64,000 nucleotides of DNA from Paractinoplanes polyasparticus. Lineage in GTDB: Bacteria; Actinomycetota; Actinomycetes; Mycobacteriales; Micromonosporaceae. The stretch covers positions 1 through 64,000 of the forward strand of contig NZ_JAHWFK010000003.1 in assembly GCF_019710575.1 (NCBI RefSeq). Direction: 5' to 3'. The stretch's first letter is position 1; each line of letters opens with the position of its first letter. Positions 39,686 through 49,032 of this stretch are shown here, one piece after another. The translations under genes were made by a program, and so were the position numbers. The notes beneath the pieces were generated by a model, which had not been told where the DNA came from, searched no databases, and saw nothing but the letters and a program-made list of their open reading frames with translations.

Positions 39686-40779
39686 GCGACCCAGGCGCGC
39701 TTGGCGCGGTGGTGCTGCTTGGTGCGGTACATGTCGGCGTCGGCAGCCGAGGCGAGCTGGGCGAAATCGGTGCAGCAGGCCCCGTACGCATGGCCGATGC
39801 TCGCCCCGACGCGGTACGGACCGCTGCGGGTCTCGATCGGCTCGGCCAGCGCCCGGTGGATCCGCTCGCCGGTCGCCCGCAACATCTCGTCCACGCCCTC
39901 GCCCGTAGCGACCAGCACGAACTCGTCGCCGCCGGTGCGCGCGAGCAGGTCGTCGGGGCGGATCAGGACCGCCATGCGCGCCGCCACGGTGCGCAGCACC
40001 TCGTCGCCGGCGTCGTGGCCGCCCGCGTCGTTGACCGCCTTGAACTCGTCGAGGTCGATCACCATCACACCGACCTCGCCGCCGGCGCGGCCGGCCAGCT
40101 CGTCGGTGAACGCCCGCAGCAGCGTCCGGTTGGCCAGCCCGGTCAGCGGGTCGTGGGTGGCCGCGTGATGCAGGCGGGCGCGGCTCTCGGCCAGCTCGTG
40201 GTGCAGCTTGGCGTGATGCACCGCCATCGACGCGTGCTGGGCGAACAGCTCGAGCATCTCGCGCTGCACCGGGCCGGGCCGGCGGCCGTCGCGCGGCAGG
40301 TCGACGCTGAGTATGCCGACCAGGTCCCCGGTCGGCGAGGTGAGCGGCGCGAACAGCATGTCCTCGGGGTGCCAGCCGTCCGGGTCGGCCGGCACGGGCA
40401 GCGAGTCCGACGTCCAGGTGATCATCGCGTCGGGCATGTCGTGGTTGTGGTCGACGAAGTACAGCGAGCCCCACTGCTCCGCCTTGCCGAACAGCTCGTC
40501 CCAGTTGCCGGGCGTCGTGGTGGTGCCCAGCAGGGAGCGCCGGATCTCCTCGGTGCCGTCGACCGACACGACCGCGAAGTCGCCGTCGGGCTGGAGCACG
40601 TTGACCACCGCCACCTCGAACCCGGAGGCCCGGGTGACGCCGTGCACCACCGCGTCCATCGTCGCCCTGAGGTCGAGGCTGGCGTGCACCGCCTTGCTGA
40701 CCTCGTGCAGCGTCCGCAGGCCGTCGAGCTGCGCGAGAGCGTCGGAGAGCTGCGACGAGAGATCCTCGATGCTGGTCAC
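39682..40779 (-). CDS. GGDEF diguanylate cyclase with GAF domain
   Basis: 365 residues. A short coiled-coil start (SQLSDALAQLDGLRTLHEV) leads to a GAF domain (~25-190, FAPLTSPTGDLVGILSVDLP) and a GGDEF domain (~205-360). The active site RTGGDEFVLVA is canonical, and an RPDD inhibition site lies five residues before it, so product feedback is expected. The enzyme makes cyclic di-GMP from two GTP. No EAL domain is present. The ligand of the GAF domain is unknown. Its stop overlaps the end of the TetR fragment. Confidence 0.92.
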   Translation of the reverse strand: MTSIEDLSSQLSDALAQLDGLRTLHEVSKAVHASLDLRATMDAVVHGVTRASGFEVAVVNVLQPDGDFAVVSVDGTEEIRRSLLGTTTTPGNWDELFGKAEQWGSLYFVDHNHDMPDAMITWTSDSLPVPADPDGWHPEDMLFAPLTSPTGDLVGILSVDLPRDGRRPGPVQREMLELFAQHASMAVHHAKLHHELAESRARLHHAATHDPLTGLANRTLLRAFTDELAGRAGGEVGVMVIDLDEFKAVNDAGGHDAGDEVLRTVAARMAVLIRPDDLLARTGGDEFVLVATGEGVDEMLRATGERIHRALAEPIETRSGPYRVGASIGHAYGACCTDFAQLASAADADMYRTKQHHRAKRAWVA

Positions 40780-40906
40780 TTCGCCTCCGTTCCGCGGCCC
40801 CGAACCAGGGATCTTAACCGCCGCGCGCCGAGGTGAACGGCAGCTCCCGATAGGCGCAGGTCACAGACTGTGGCGGGCCGGGCTACCGCGTGCTTGGGTG
40901 TGATCC

Positions 40907-42799
40907 GTGACCGACACGACCGACCAGAGCGACTCGACCCGGACGACCAGGTGGAGGCGCCGGGTCGCCACCCCGCTGCGCGACTTCCTGAGCACCGAGG
41001 CGGGCAGCGCCGGCGTGCTGGTCGCGGCCATCGTCGCCGCCCTGATCTGGGCCAACACGGCCGACAGCAACTACGAGTCGTTCTGGCACACGGCCGTGAG
41101 CTTCGAGTTCGGCAGCCGGGGCATCGAACTCGACCTGCGGGAGTGGGTCAACAGCGGCCTGATGACCCTGTTCTTCCTGGTCGTGGGGCTGGAGGCGCGA
41201 CGCGAGTTCGACCTTGGCGACCTGCGCGACCGGCGGCGGTTCGTCCTCCCCGCACTGGCCGGCATCGCGGGCATGGCCCTGCCCATCGGCATCTTCCTGG
41301 CGTTCAACCACGGGCACGCGGGCGGTGCGGGCTGGGGCGCGGCGATGTCGACCGACACCGCGCTCGCGCTGGGCCTGCTCGCGCTGGTGGGCCGGCACGT
41401 GCCGGTGCAGGCGCGGCTGTTCCTGGTGACGGTGTCGGTGGTCGACGACGTGGTCGCGCTGATCGTGATCGCCGTGGCCTACTCGGACGACATCCGGATG
41501 ATGCCGTTGATCGTGGCGGTCGTAGCCTTCCTGCTGACCCTGGTGATGGTTCGGGCCGGCGTGCGCAGCGGGTTCGTCTACCTGCCGGTCTGCCTGGTCG
41601 TCTGGGGCGCGACGCTCGAGAGCGGCATCGACCCGGTCGTGTCCGGCCTGGCCATCGGGCTCGCCGCCGCCGCGTACACCCCCGGCCGCAACGACCTCGA
41701 GCAGGCCAGCGACCTGTTCCGTTCGTTCCGCGAGCAGCCGACCCCCGAGCTCGCGCGGTTCGCCCGGATGGGCCTGCTGCGGTCGCTCTCCCCCAACGAC
41801 CGGCTGACGCGCACCTGGTCGGGCGTGTCGAGCTACCTGATCGTGCCCCTGTTCGGCTTGGCCAACGCGGGCATCGTGATCGACGCGGGCTTTCTCGGTG
41901 ACGCGCTCGGCTCCCGGGTCACGCTGGGCGTCTTCTTCGCGTACGTGGTGGGAAAGCCTCTCGCCATCACCGGTGTCTCCGCGCTGGTGACGCGGCTGAG
42001 CCGCGGCCGCGTCCGACCGGCCGCCGGATGGGCGTCGGTGCTGGGCACCGGGACCATCGCCGGCATGGGCTTCACGGTGTCGTTCCTGATCGCGAACCTG
42101 GCGTTCGAGGAGCCCGAGCTGTCCGACGCCAAACTGGGCCTGCTGCTGGCCATCCCGGCCGCGTCGCTGATCACGTGGACGGTCTTCTGGGTGACCGGCC
42201 GGCTGCCGAGGCCCCGCAAGGCGGTCGCGCTGCTCGGCGATGTCGAGGAACTGATCGACCTGATCCCCGACGTCGACCCGGAACGCGACCACGTGCGCGG
42301 CCCGGCCGAGGCCACGGTGACCCTGGTCGAGTACGGCGACTTCCAGTGCCCGTACTGCGGCCGGGCCGAGCCCATCGTCCGCGAGCTGCTGACCGACGAC
42401 GACCTGCGCTACGTGTGGCGCCACCTGCCCCTGACCGACGTGCACCCGCAGGCGCAGCTGGCCGCGCAGGCCGCGGAGGCCGCCGGCCTGCAGGGCAAGT
42501 TCTGGGAGATGCACGACTTGATGTTCACCCAGCAGGACCACCTGCGGATCGCCGACCTGCTGCGCTACGCCGGCGAGCTCGGCCTCGACCAGGACAGGTT
42601 CCACGACGACATGATGCAGACGATCTGCAAGGACAGGATCAGCGCCGACCTCGAGTCGGCCGACCTCAGCGGCGTCTCCGGCACCCCCACGTTCTTCATC
42701 AACGGGCGTCGTCACTACGGCTCGTACGACGTACAGACCCTGAAGGAAGCCATCCGGGTGGCCCGCGTGCGCGCGAAGATCGCCGCCAAGCGCCGCTGA
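40907..42799 (+). CDS. nhaA: NhaA Na+/H+ antiporter fused to a thioredoxin-like (DsbA) domain
   Basis: 630 residues. Residues ~20-430 are NhaA with 11-12 helices; the hallmark segments TLFFLVVGLEARREFDLGDL and SVVDDVVALIVIAVAYSDDI (the DD pair that binds ions) are intact. A soluble C-terminal domain (~445-630) has the redox motif FQCPYCGRAEP near residue 481 and the cis-Pro region SGVSGTPTFFINGRR. NhaA-DsbA fusions are known in actinobacteria; the thioredoxin part probably faces outside and may couple redox state to pH homeostasis. The role of the fusion is unproven. Confidence 0.92.
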   Translation: MTDTTDQSDSTRTTRWRRRVATPLRDFLSTEAGSAGVLVAAIVAALIWANTADSNYESFWHTAVSFEFGSRGIELDLREWVNSGLMTLFFLVVGLEARREFDLGDLRDRRRFVLPALAGIAGMALPIGIFLAFNHGHAGGAGWGAAMSTDTALALGLLALVGRHVPVQARLFLVTVSVVDDVVALIVIAVAYSDDIRMMPLIVAVVAFLLTLVMVRAGVRSGFVYLPVCLVVWGATLESGIDPVVSGLAIGLAAAAYTPGRNDLEQASDLFRSFREQPTPELARFARMGLLRSLSPNDRLTRTWSGVSSYLIVPLFGLANAGIVIDAGFLGDALGSRVTLGVFFAYVVGKPLAITGVSALVTRLSRGRVRPAAGWASVLGTGTIAGMGFTVSFLIANLAFEEPELSDAKLGLLLAIPAASLITWTVFWVTGRLPRPRKAVALLGDVEELIDLIPDVDPERDHVRGPAEATVTLVEYGDFQCPYCGRAEPIVRELLTDDDLRYVWRHLPLTDVHPQAQLAAQAAEAAGLQGKFWEMHDLMFTQQDHLRIADLLRYAGELGLDQDRFHDDMMQTICKDRISADLESADLSGVSGTPTFFINGRRHYGSYDVQTLKEAIRVARVRAKIAAKRR

Positions 42800-42843
42800 A
42801 CGGTGGCCGGTTTCTGTCGTAGGGCTCGCATAGAGTCTCGTGC

Positions 42844-44331
42844 GTGGAACCGGGAGCGGGGGCGCCGGCCAAGGCGAGGGAGGCGCGCACCCATTGGGCG
42901 GCGGCGCTGGCCAATGGGCCTCGTGAGCTGCTCGATTTCCTGTTGCCGCTGTGGGCCGGGGCCGCGCTCGGCGCAACCGCGACGCAGGTCGGCCTGCTGA
43001 TCGCGGTCGAGTTGGCGGTGTCGGTGGCGGCGCGGCCGGTGGCGGGGTGGCTGGCCGACGTGCGGGATCGGCGGCGGGTGGCCGCCGTGGGCGCCCTGCT
43101 CTACGCGGTTTCCTGCCTGGGGTATGCGTTCGCCGCGGGTCTCGCGGTCGCCTTCGGCGCGGCGGCGATCGGCGGCGTGGGTGGGGCGTTGCTCTGGGTT
43201 TCCGTACGCGCCATGGCCGGCGAGCGATTGGCCGAGGACACAGCGGTGTACGCCCGGCTGACCGCCGCCGAGGAGAACGGGACGTGGATCGCCTTCGTGG
43301 CCGGCTTCACGGTGTTGCAGGCCGCGGGCTACCGCTCCGTCTTCCTGGGGTGCGCGGTCGCCTGCCTAATCGCGGCGGGCGCCCTGCTCGGCGCGCCGGC
43401 CCGAGCGGTCCCGCCCGCGCCGCCCCTGCCGGGAAGCACTCTGCGGCGGCTGCGCCCGATGCTGCTGGCCGTCGTCATCACCATGACGGCCGAGGCGGCG
43501 GTCGGGCTGCTCCTGCTGCTGCACCTGCAACGCCGGTTCGAGCTGCAGATCGTCGAGATCGCCTACGTCTTCCTGCCCGGCGCGATTGCCATGGCCCTGC
43601 TGCCGACGTGGCTGCACCGGTTCGTGCTGCGCTACGGCCGCACCCGGGTGCTGGCCGTGGCGTCGGTGTCGTCGGCGGTCTTCGCGGCGGCCCTGGCCTG
43701 GTCGCCGCATCCGGTGGCGATCGCCGGACTGTGGATCCTCAGCGGGGTGGCCTGGGCCGCGGTGCTCCCGATCCAGCAGGCGGTGATCGCCGAGGCCTCC
43801 GGCTCGCAGGTGGGTCGCGGCATGGGCGCGTACGAGGCCGCCGTCCTTCTCGGCGCCCTGATCGGATCGCTGGCAGCCGGCGTGCTCTACGACGCCGGGC
43901 CGTGGCCGCTCGCCTGCGCCCTGGCCGCCGCCGTGATCCTCTCGGGCGCCGTGCTCGTCCCCTGGTCGGTGCGCGCGGTGGGCGTACCCGATATCCCACC
44001 CGCACCGCCTCCACTCGCAACGTCCACGCCCGCACCCCCCACGCCCGACACGGAACCGGCGCCCGACGCGGAAGCCAAGCCGGCCCGGTCGCCGTATCGC
44101 AAGCTGGCCGAGCACGCCGCGCTCTACACCCTCGTCCAGGTCGTGCTGATCGTCCTGGCCGAATCCTGGCTGCTCGACCTCGCCCGCGGGAACGCCGACA
44201 TCCTCAACGGCACCCGGAAGGGCGGCGCGTCGTTCGTGTACGGCGCCGGTCGCATCTGGACCTTCATCATCGTCATCGATCTCGTGTGGACCCTGATCGC
44301 CGCGCGTCGCTACCGGAGGAGCAGCAAGTGA
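42844..44331 (+). CDS. MFS transporter with C-terminal extension
   Basis: 495 residues. Twelve membrane segments; GWLADVRDRRRVAAVGALLY is the A-motif-like loop (GxLaDrxdRR). GRGMGAYEAAVLLGALIGSL lies in the second half. A Pro/Ala-rich linker (~res 380-412) leads to an extra C-terminal segment with two more hydrophobic helices (LYTLVQVVLIVLAESWLLD, FIIVIDLVWTLIAARRY). No substrate signature is seen. Its stop overlaps the GTG of the beta-lactamase-family gene, and the two genes are coupled. Confidence 0.82.
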   Translation: MEPGAGAPAKAREARTHWAAALANGPRELLDFLLPLWAGAALGATATQVGLLIAVELAVSVAARPVAGWLADVRDRRRVAAVGALLYAVSCLGYAFAAGLAVAFGAAAIGGVGGALLWVSVRAMAGERLAEDTAVYARLTAAEENGTWIAFVAGFTVLQAAGYRSVFLGCAVACLIAAGALLGAPARAVPPAPPLPGSTLRRLRPMLLAVVITMTAEAAVGLLLLLHLQRRFELQIVEIAYVFLPGAIAMALLPTWLHRFVLRYGRTRVLAVASVSSAVFAAALAWSPHPVAIAGLWILSGVAWAAVLPIQQAVIAEASGSQVGRGMGAYEAAVLLGALIGSLAAGVLYDAGPWPLACALAAAVILSGAVLVPWSVRAVGVPDIPPAPPPLATSTPAPPTPDTEPAPDAEAKPARSPYRKLAEHAALYTLVQVVLIVLAESWLLDLARGNADILNGTRKGGASFVYGAGRIWTFIIVIDLVWTLIAARRYRRSSK

Positions 44332-45473
44332 CTTTCTCGAAGAACCGGCTCACCCGGCTGCGCGGTCAGCTCCAGCGCCGTGTCGACGACGGCTTCGCGC
44401 CCGGCATGCTCGCCCTGCTGGCCCGCCGCGGCGAGGTGCACGTCGAGGCGACCGGCTACCTCGCGTACGAGGGCGCCGGCTCGACCACGCCGATGGCCAC
44501 CGACACGATCGTCCGCATCGCCTCCATGTCGAAGCCGATCGTCGCCGCCTGCGCGATGACCCTGGTCGAGGACGGCACCCTGCGCCTCGACGATCCGGTG
44601 GACGATTTCCTGCCCGAACTGGCGAACATGACCGTGCTCGCCGACCCCACCGGGCCGCTCGACGACACTGTCCCGGCCGAGCGCCCGATCACCCTGCGCG
44701 ACCTGCTGACGTACACCTTCGGCACCGGCATGGTGGACGCCGGTCCGATCGCCGACGCCCTGGACGGCCTCGGCTACCCGCCGCCGGCCGACTTCGTGGC
44801 CCGGCTCAGCGCGCTGCCGCTCGTGCACCAGCCCGGCGAGCGCTGGATGTACGACACCGCAGCCGCCGTGACCGGGGAACTCATCGCCCGGGCGACCGGC
44901 ACGAGCTTCGGAGCGGCCCTGCGCGAGCGGCTGCTCGACCCGCTCGGGATGCGGGACACGGGCTTCCTCGTCGGCCCCGACTGCCTCGACCGCTTCGCCA
45001 CCGCGTACGCGGCCGAGAACCCCACCGAGGTCGAGGACGGCCTCGACGGGCTGCTCAGCCGGCCACCGGCCTTCGAGAACGGCAGCGGCGGGCTCGTCTC
45101 GACGGCCGAGGACTACCTGGCCTTCGGCTCGGCCCTGCTCGCCGGGGGCAACGGCGTTCTCTCGCGGCCGGCCGTGACCCTGATGACGACCGACCACCTG
45201 ACCCCGGCCCAGAAGGCCGTCTCCGGCTTCCGGCCGGACTACTTCGCCGCCATGGGCTGGGGTTTCGGGATGTCGGTCCAAACCCGCCGCACCGGCCTCG
45301 GCCCGTCGGCCGGCACCTACGGATGGCCCGGTTTCTACGGCACCGCCTGGTACAACGACCCGGCGGAGGACCTGACCGCGATCTTCATCATGCAGCGGGC
45401 GCACGCCGGCGACCAGACCGGAACGCTCTGGGCCGACCTGTGGACCGCCGTCTACCAGGCGATCGAGGACTGA
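44328..45473 (+). CDS. Serine beta-lactamase-family hydrolase (class C / esterase type)
   Basis: 381 residues from the GTG at 44328, which has GGAGGA upstream. The nucleophile motif is SMSKP (SxxK) near residue 67. A Tyr at the second motif lies in RWMYDTAAAVTGELIARATG (YxT instead of YxN). A likely third motif is in the WGFGMSVQTRRTG region. No signal peptide is present, which favours an intracellular esterase or D-aminopeptidase over a true beta-lactamase. Coupled to the MFS gene, perhaps as a drug-inactivation and export pair; this is inference. Confidence 0.85.
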   Translation: MTFSKNRLTRLRGQLQRRVDDGFAPGMLALLARRGEVHVEATGYLAYEGAGSTTPMATDTIVRIASMSKPIVAACAMTLVEDGTLRLDDPVDDFLPELANMTVLADPTGPLDDTVPAERPITLRDLLTYTFGTGMVDAGPIADALDGLGYPPPADFVARLSALPLVHQPGERWMYDTAAAVTGELIARATGTSFGAALRERLLDPLGMRDTGFLVGPDCLDRFATAYAAENPTEVEDGLDGLLSRPPAFENGSGGLVSTAEDYLAFGSALLAGGNGVLSRPAVTLMTTDHLTPAQKAVSGFRPDYFAAMGWGFGMSVQTRRTGLGPSAGTYGWPGFYGTAWYNDPAEDLTAIFIMQRAHAGDQTGTLWADLWTAVYQAIED

Positions 45474-45544
45474 CAAGCGTCTCGCGCATGGGGTGTGGAC
45501 GCTCGGCGATGGAGCACCGGGCGCCGCGCCGGTTGACTGGGGGC

Positions 45545-46036
45545 ATGTTCGCACTGCGAGTGACCGCGCTGATCGCGGCAACCATGACGACCGGGTTGAT
45601 GGCCGGAGTGTTCGGCCTCTACCAGCACACCGTGATGACCGGCCTGGGCCGCACCGGCGACCGCACGTTCATCGGCGCCTTCCAGGCGATCGACCGGGCG
45701 ATCATCAATCCCTGGTTCCTGCTCAGCTTCGTCGGGGCGCTGCTGTTCACGGCCGTCTCGGCGTTCCTCAACCCGGGCCGGCAGATCCTGCCCTGGGTGC
45801 TGGCCGCGCTCGTGCTCTACATCGTCGTCTTCGCCATCACCGTCGCCGTCAACGTGCCGATGAACGACGCCCTCAAGGCCGCCGGCGACCCCGACCGGAT
45901 CCCCGATCCGGCCGCCGTCCGCGCCGCCTTCGACGAGGCGCGCTGGGTGGCCTGGAACCTGGTCCGCACACTCGCCACCACGGCCGCCTTCGGCTGCCTG
46001 TGCTGGGCGCTCGTCGCCCGGGGCAAGCTCGGTTAG
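45545..46036 (+). CDS. DUF1772 (anthrone-oxygenase-like) membrane protein
   Basis: 163 residues from the ATG at 45545. Four hydrophobic segments; LMAGVFGLYQHTVMTGLGRT, GAFQAIDRAIINPWFLLSFV and VAVNVPMNDALKAAGDPDRI are typical of DUF1772, whose fungal relatives oxidise anthrones. NVPMNDAL is the family hallmark. It is monocistronic; its TAG lies two bases before the left end of the TnpB element. Confidence 0.82.
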   Translation: MFALRVTALIAATMTTGLMAGVFGLYQHTVMTGLGRTGDRTFIGAFQAIDRAIINPWFLLSFVGALLFTAVSAFLNPGRQILPWVLAALVLYIVVFAITVAVNVPMNDALKAAGDPDRIPDPAAVRAAFDEARWVAWNLVRTLATTAAFGCLCWALVARGKLG

Positions 46037-46111
46037 AGCTAGTGCGGTGGCCACTAACGTTCACGGGTCTGCCACTGGTCGTATAACACCTAGCCGTGCG
46101 ACGATAGCGGT

Positions 46112-47162
46112 ATGCCTAGACGTCAGGACGTAGGAACCGGTCCGGTGGTGCACCGCACCGCCCGGATCGGCCTGCGCCTGACCCGCGCCCAACGGCAACG
46201 CTGCTTCGGCCTGCTGCACGCGGCCGGTGATGTGTGGGCGTGCGTGTTGGAGGTCAATGCTTGGCGGCGTCACCGGGACGACCAGCCGGCCGCCGGCTAT
46301 CAGCAGTTGTGCCGGCTGTTGGCCGAGTCGGGGCCGGGCACGTTCGGTGAGCTCGACACGACCGGGGCGCGGTCGGTGCTGCGTCGCTACTCCGATGCCT
46401 GGTTCTCCGCCGCCGCCCGCCGCAAGGCCGGCCTCATCGAGGTGCGGTTTCCGCGGCGCCGGCGGGCGTTGATGCCGGTCCGCTGGTATCACGGCACGTT
46501 CACCCTGACCGGACGTGCCTTGCGGCTACCGGCCGCCCGCGGTTGCCCGCCGCTGCTGGTCCGCCTGGCCCGGCCGGCACCGTATCCGCCGGGCGCGGTG
46601 CGATCGGTGACGCTGGTGTTCGACACCGGCCGGTTGTGGATCGACGTCACCGCCGAACTGCCCGTGGCCACCTACCCGCCCGGCAGTCAACCCGACCCGG
46701 CCCGGGCGGCCGGGGTCGACCTGGACATCATCCACCCGTTCGCCGCCGCCGACCCGGCGGACGGCACCGCCCTACTGATCTCCGGGCAGGCCATCCGCGC
46801 CGAACACCGGCTGCACCTGACCGAGCCGGGATCCGCGTGCATCTGGTCGATGAAAACGCGGCACCTCCTCCACCTGCCCCCACTGCCGGCAACCGATCAG
46901 TAAACCGCGGGGCCGGGTGATGACCTGCCCACATTGTCAGTTCGCCGGGCATCGTGATGTTGCCGCGGCGTTCACCATCGCCACCCGCACCCCGGGCGGC
47001 GCCACCACCACCCCGATGTCAGCCCGACCGTGGGTGGTCACGCACCGTCGAGCCGGAACCCACCTGCCCGGGCGGGGACCAGCACGGCGTGACCCACGCC
47101 GCCCACCACGAGCGGTTTCAGGGTCAGTTGGCCGGCGGAGGCCCGCCCCACCACCACCGGTA
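46112..47162 (+). pseudogene. tnpB: Broken tnpB (RNA-guided nuclease gene of IS605/IS1341 type)
   Basis: The first frame (46112-46903) holds the N-terminal domain, the WED-like beta region and RuvC-I (GVDLDIIHPFAAAD). It then reads LISGQAIRAEHRLHLTEPG and jumps directly to the segment that normally follows RuvC-II, now in another frame (IRVHLVDE). A further frame shift gives TSSTCPHCRQPISKPRGR and TCPHCQFAGHRDVAAAFTIA, the zinc finger with RuvC-III. About 100 codons including the catalytic Glu of RuvC-II are deleted and two frame changes are present, so the nuclease is dead. An intact copy elsewhere could still act on the ends. Confidence 0.75.
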
Positions 47163-47246
47163 GGGAGTCGCTCGCTCACTACGGTGAGCGAGGATCCACA
47201 ACGAAGCCGGACCCAACCCGGCCAACATTCGTGGACACCGCACTAG
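46990..47246 (+). ncRNA. Putative omega-RNA-like region at the right end
   Basis: In IS605-group elements the guide (omega) RNA overlaps the 3' end of tnpB and runs to the right end. Here the segment is GC-rich and folds readily: CTCGCTCAC pairs with GTGAGCGAG around TACG (47171-47192), and GGGTGGTCACGC can pair with GCGTGACCCACGCC further on. Whether it is transcribed cannot be told. Confidence 0.3.
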
Positions 47247-47869
47247 ATGCCGGCGTCGCGGGCGCGGGCGATCGCCTCCGCCCGGGAGGCGACGTGCAGC
47301 TTGCTGAAGACGTTGCTGACGTAGTTGCGTACGGTCTTGGCACTGAGCTGGAGCTGGGCCGCGATCACGTCGTTGGACAGACCGCGGGACATCAGCTGCA
47401 GCACGTTGCGCTCGCTGGCCGTCAGGCTGGGGAACGGCTCGGCCGCTGGGCGGCCCGCGAAGAACGCCACGATGCGCGAGGCGATGGCCGCGCTGAAGAT
47501 GGCCTCGCCGTGGCCCACGGCCAGGATGGCCCGGGTCATCTCCGCATCGTCGGTGTCCTTCAGGACGTAGCCCCGGGCGCCGGCCCGCAGGGCCGCGAAG
47601 ACCGAGTCGTCGTCCTCGAACATCGTCACCACGAGGATGTGCGGGCCGTCCGGCAGCGACGCCAGGCGCCGGATCGCGGTCAGGCCGTCGCCGGCCGGCA
47701 TGTGCAGGTCCATGAGGACGAGCTGCGGCTTGAGCTCGAGAGCAAGGTCCACCGCCGCTCTGCCGTCGACCGCCTCGCCGACCACCGACACCTCGGGCAT
47801 CGTGGCCAGCAGCGCCCGCAAGCCCTTGCGGAACAGCGGGTGGTCGTCCGCCACGAGCACCGTGATCAT
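47243..47869 (-). CDS. NarL/LuxR-type response regulator
   Basis: 208 residues from the ATG at 47869. The receiver domain has VLVADDHPLFRKGL (acidic pocket) and the phosphoacceptor Asp in LVLMDLHMP near residue 54, with T/K partners in VTMFEDDD and YVLKD. The LuxR HTH SLTASERNVLQLMSRGLSND and KTVRNYVSNVFSKL lies at the C-terminus. It starts inside the stop of the kinase gene (ATGA), so they form a two-component pair. Its natural stop is overlapped by the right end of the TnpB element; the last residues (RARDAGI) may be original. Confidence 0.92.
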   Translation of the reverse strand: MITVLVADDHPLFRKGLRALLATMPEVSVVGEAVDGRAAVDLALELKPQLVLMDLHMPAGDGLTAIRRLASLPDGPHILVVTMFEDDDSVFAALRAGARGYVLKDTDDAEMTRAILAVGHGEAIFSAAIASRIVAFFAGRPAAEPFPSLTASERNVLQLMSRGLSNDVIAAQLQLSAKTVRNYVSNVFSKLHVASRAEAIARARDAGI

Positions 47870-49032
47870 GAGTTTTCCAGCGCGAAGGTGACGGCGACCC
47901 GGGTCCCGCCGCCGGCGGCGCCGTCGATGGCCAGGGTGCCGCCGAGCTCGCTGCTGCGCTCGCGCATCGACCGGTGGCCGACGCCGGCCAGATAGTCGGC
48001 GGGCAGTCCGCGCCCGTCGTCGGTGACCGTGAGTGTCACCCCGGCCGGGGAAACGGCCACATCGACTGCGCACGTCGTGGCGGACGCGTGCCGGGCCGCG
48101 TTGTGCAGAGCCTCCGCCGCTATCCGGTACAACGCCACCTCCACCGCGGCCGGGAGCACGGGCATCGGCTCCGGCGCAGACACCGTACGGGAAAGCCCGT
48201 CGCCCGACCGCAGATTACGCAGCGCGTCGACGAGGCCGAACTCGTCCAGCAGGGGCGGCCGCAGCTCGTAGACCAGGCGACGGATGTCGGCTGTCGCCTG
48301 CCGGACGTCGGTGCGGAGCTCCCCCGCCAGGTCCGCGGCCGCCGCCGGGTCGGTCCGGACCGTACGCTGAAGCACCCCCAGCCGCAGCCCGAGCGACGCC
48401 AGCGTCGGCCCCAGTCCGTCGTGCAGGTCGCGGCGGATGCGCAATCGCTCCTCCTCGCGGGCCGCCACCAACCGCTCGCGCGAGCGGGCCGCGTACAACG
48501 TCATCGCGACCTGCCGCCCCAGATCCTCGAGCAGTCGCACGTCGGCCGCCGACAGCCTGTCCCGCCGGCGGCGCGCGCTCACCCGCAGGGTGCCGAGCCG
48601 CTCGTCCTGATAGGTGAGCGCGATCTCGACCATCGACGCGCCCTGCGGCACCTTCCCGTACGAGGTCACGACGCGCCCGTCCGACTCGATCTCCACGTAC
48701 GGCAGGGCCATCGTGCCCGCCAGGGCCGCCGCCACCGACGGGAGCAGCTGCCTCGACACGTGCCCCGCCACCTCGTACGCGTTGTCCCGCTGCCCGAACG
48801 CGAGCTGATGCACCCCGCGGTCGAGCCAGGCCGACACCGGCGCCCAGGTCGCGGCGACGACGGCGAACGCGATCGCGTGCGACCACCACGGGATCTCGTC
48901 GAGCGACCCGATCGGCCGGTGCGGAAAGGTGGACACCGCGGCGACCAGCCCGGTCACCACAAGGGCGTACCAGATCAGCAGGAACGGAAGGAGCAGCTGA
49001 TAGAGGCGGCGGTTGGCCGCGTCAGACCGCAC
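47866..49032 (-). CDS. Sensor histidine kinase (HisKA_3 type)
   Basis: 388 residues. Two N-terminal membrane segments (LLLPFLLIWYALVVTGLVAA, AIAFAVVAATWAPVSAW) are followed by a GAF-like region (~85-180, LPYVEIESDGRVVTSYGKVP). The HisKA_3 dimerisation helix has the phosphorylated His in RIRRDLHDGLGPTLASLGLR near residue 200. The HATPase domain holds AAEALHNAARHA (N box) and VTDDGRGLPADY (G1). It phosphorylates the downstream response regulator. Related kinases carry a longer multi-helix sensor; this one is short. The signal is unknown. Confidence 0.9.
   Translation of the reverse strand: MRSDAANRRLYQLLLPFLLIWYALVVTGLVAAVSTFPHRPIGSLDEIPWWSHAIAFAVVAATWAPVSAWLDRGVHQLAFGQRDNAYEVAGHVSRQLLPSVAAALAGTMALPYVEIESDGRVVTSYGKVPQGASMVEIALTYQDERLGTLRVSARRRRDRLSAADVRLLEDLGRQVAMTLYAARSRERLVAAREEERLRIRRDLHDGLGPTLASLGLRLGVLQRTVRTDPAAAADLAGELRTDVRQATADIRRLVYELRPPLLDEFGLVDALRNLRSGDGLSRTVSAPEPMPVLPAAVEVALYRIAAEALHNAARHASATTCAVDVAVSPAGVTLTVTDDGRGLPADYLAGVGHRSMRERSSELGGTLAIDGAAGGGTRVAVTFALENS

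Larger units (their letters stand above)
46039..47246 (+). mobile_element. Decayed TnpB-only (IS1341-type) element
   Basis: The 1,208-base element is bounded by imperfect inverted 23-base ends: left 46039-46061 (CTAGTGCGGTGGCCAC...), right 47224-47246. They match at 20 of 23 positions. It contains only a broken tnpB. It is inserted between the stop of the DUF1772 gene (46034-46036) and the stop of the response regulator (47243-47245); the latter stop is supplied by the CTAG of the right end. Neither neighbour is disrupted. Confidence 0.8.
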
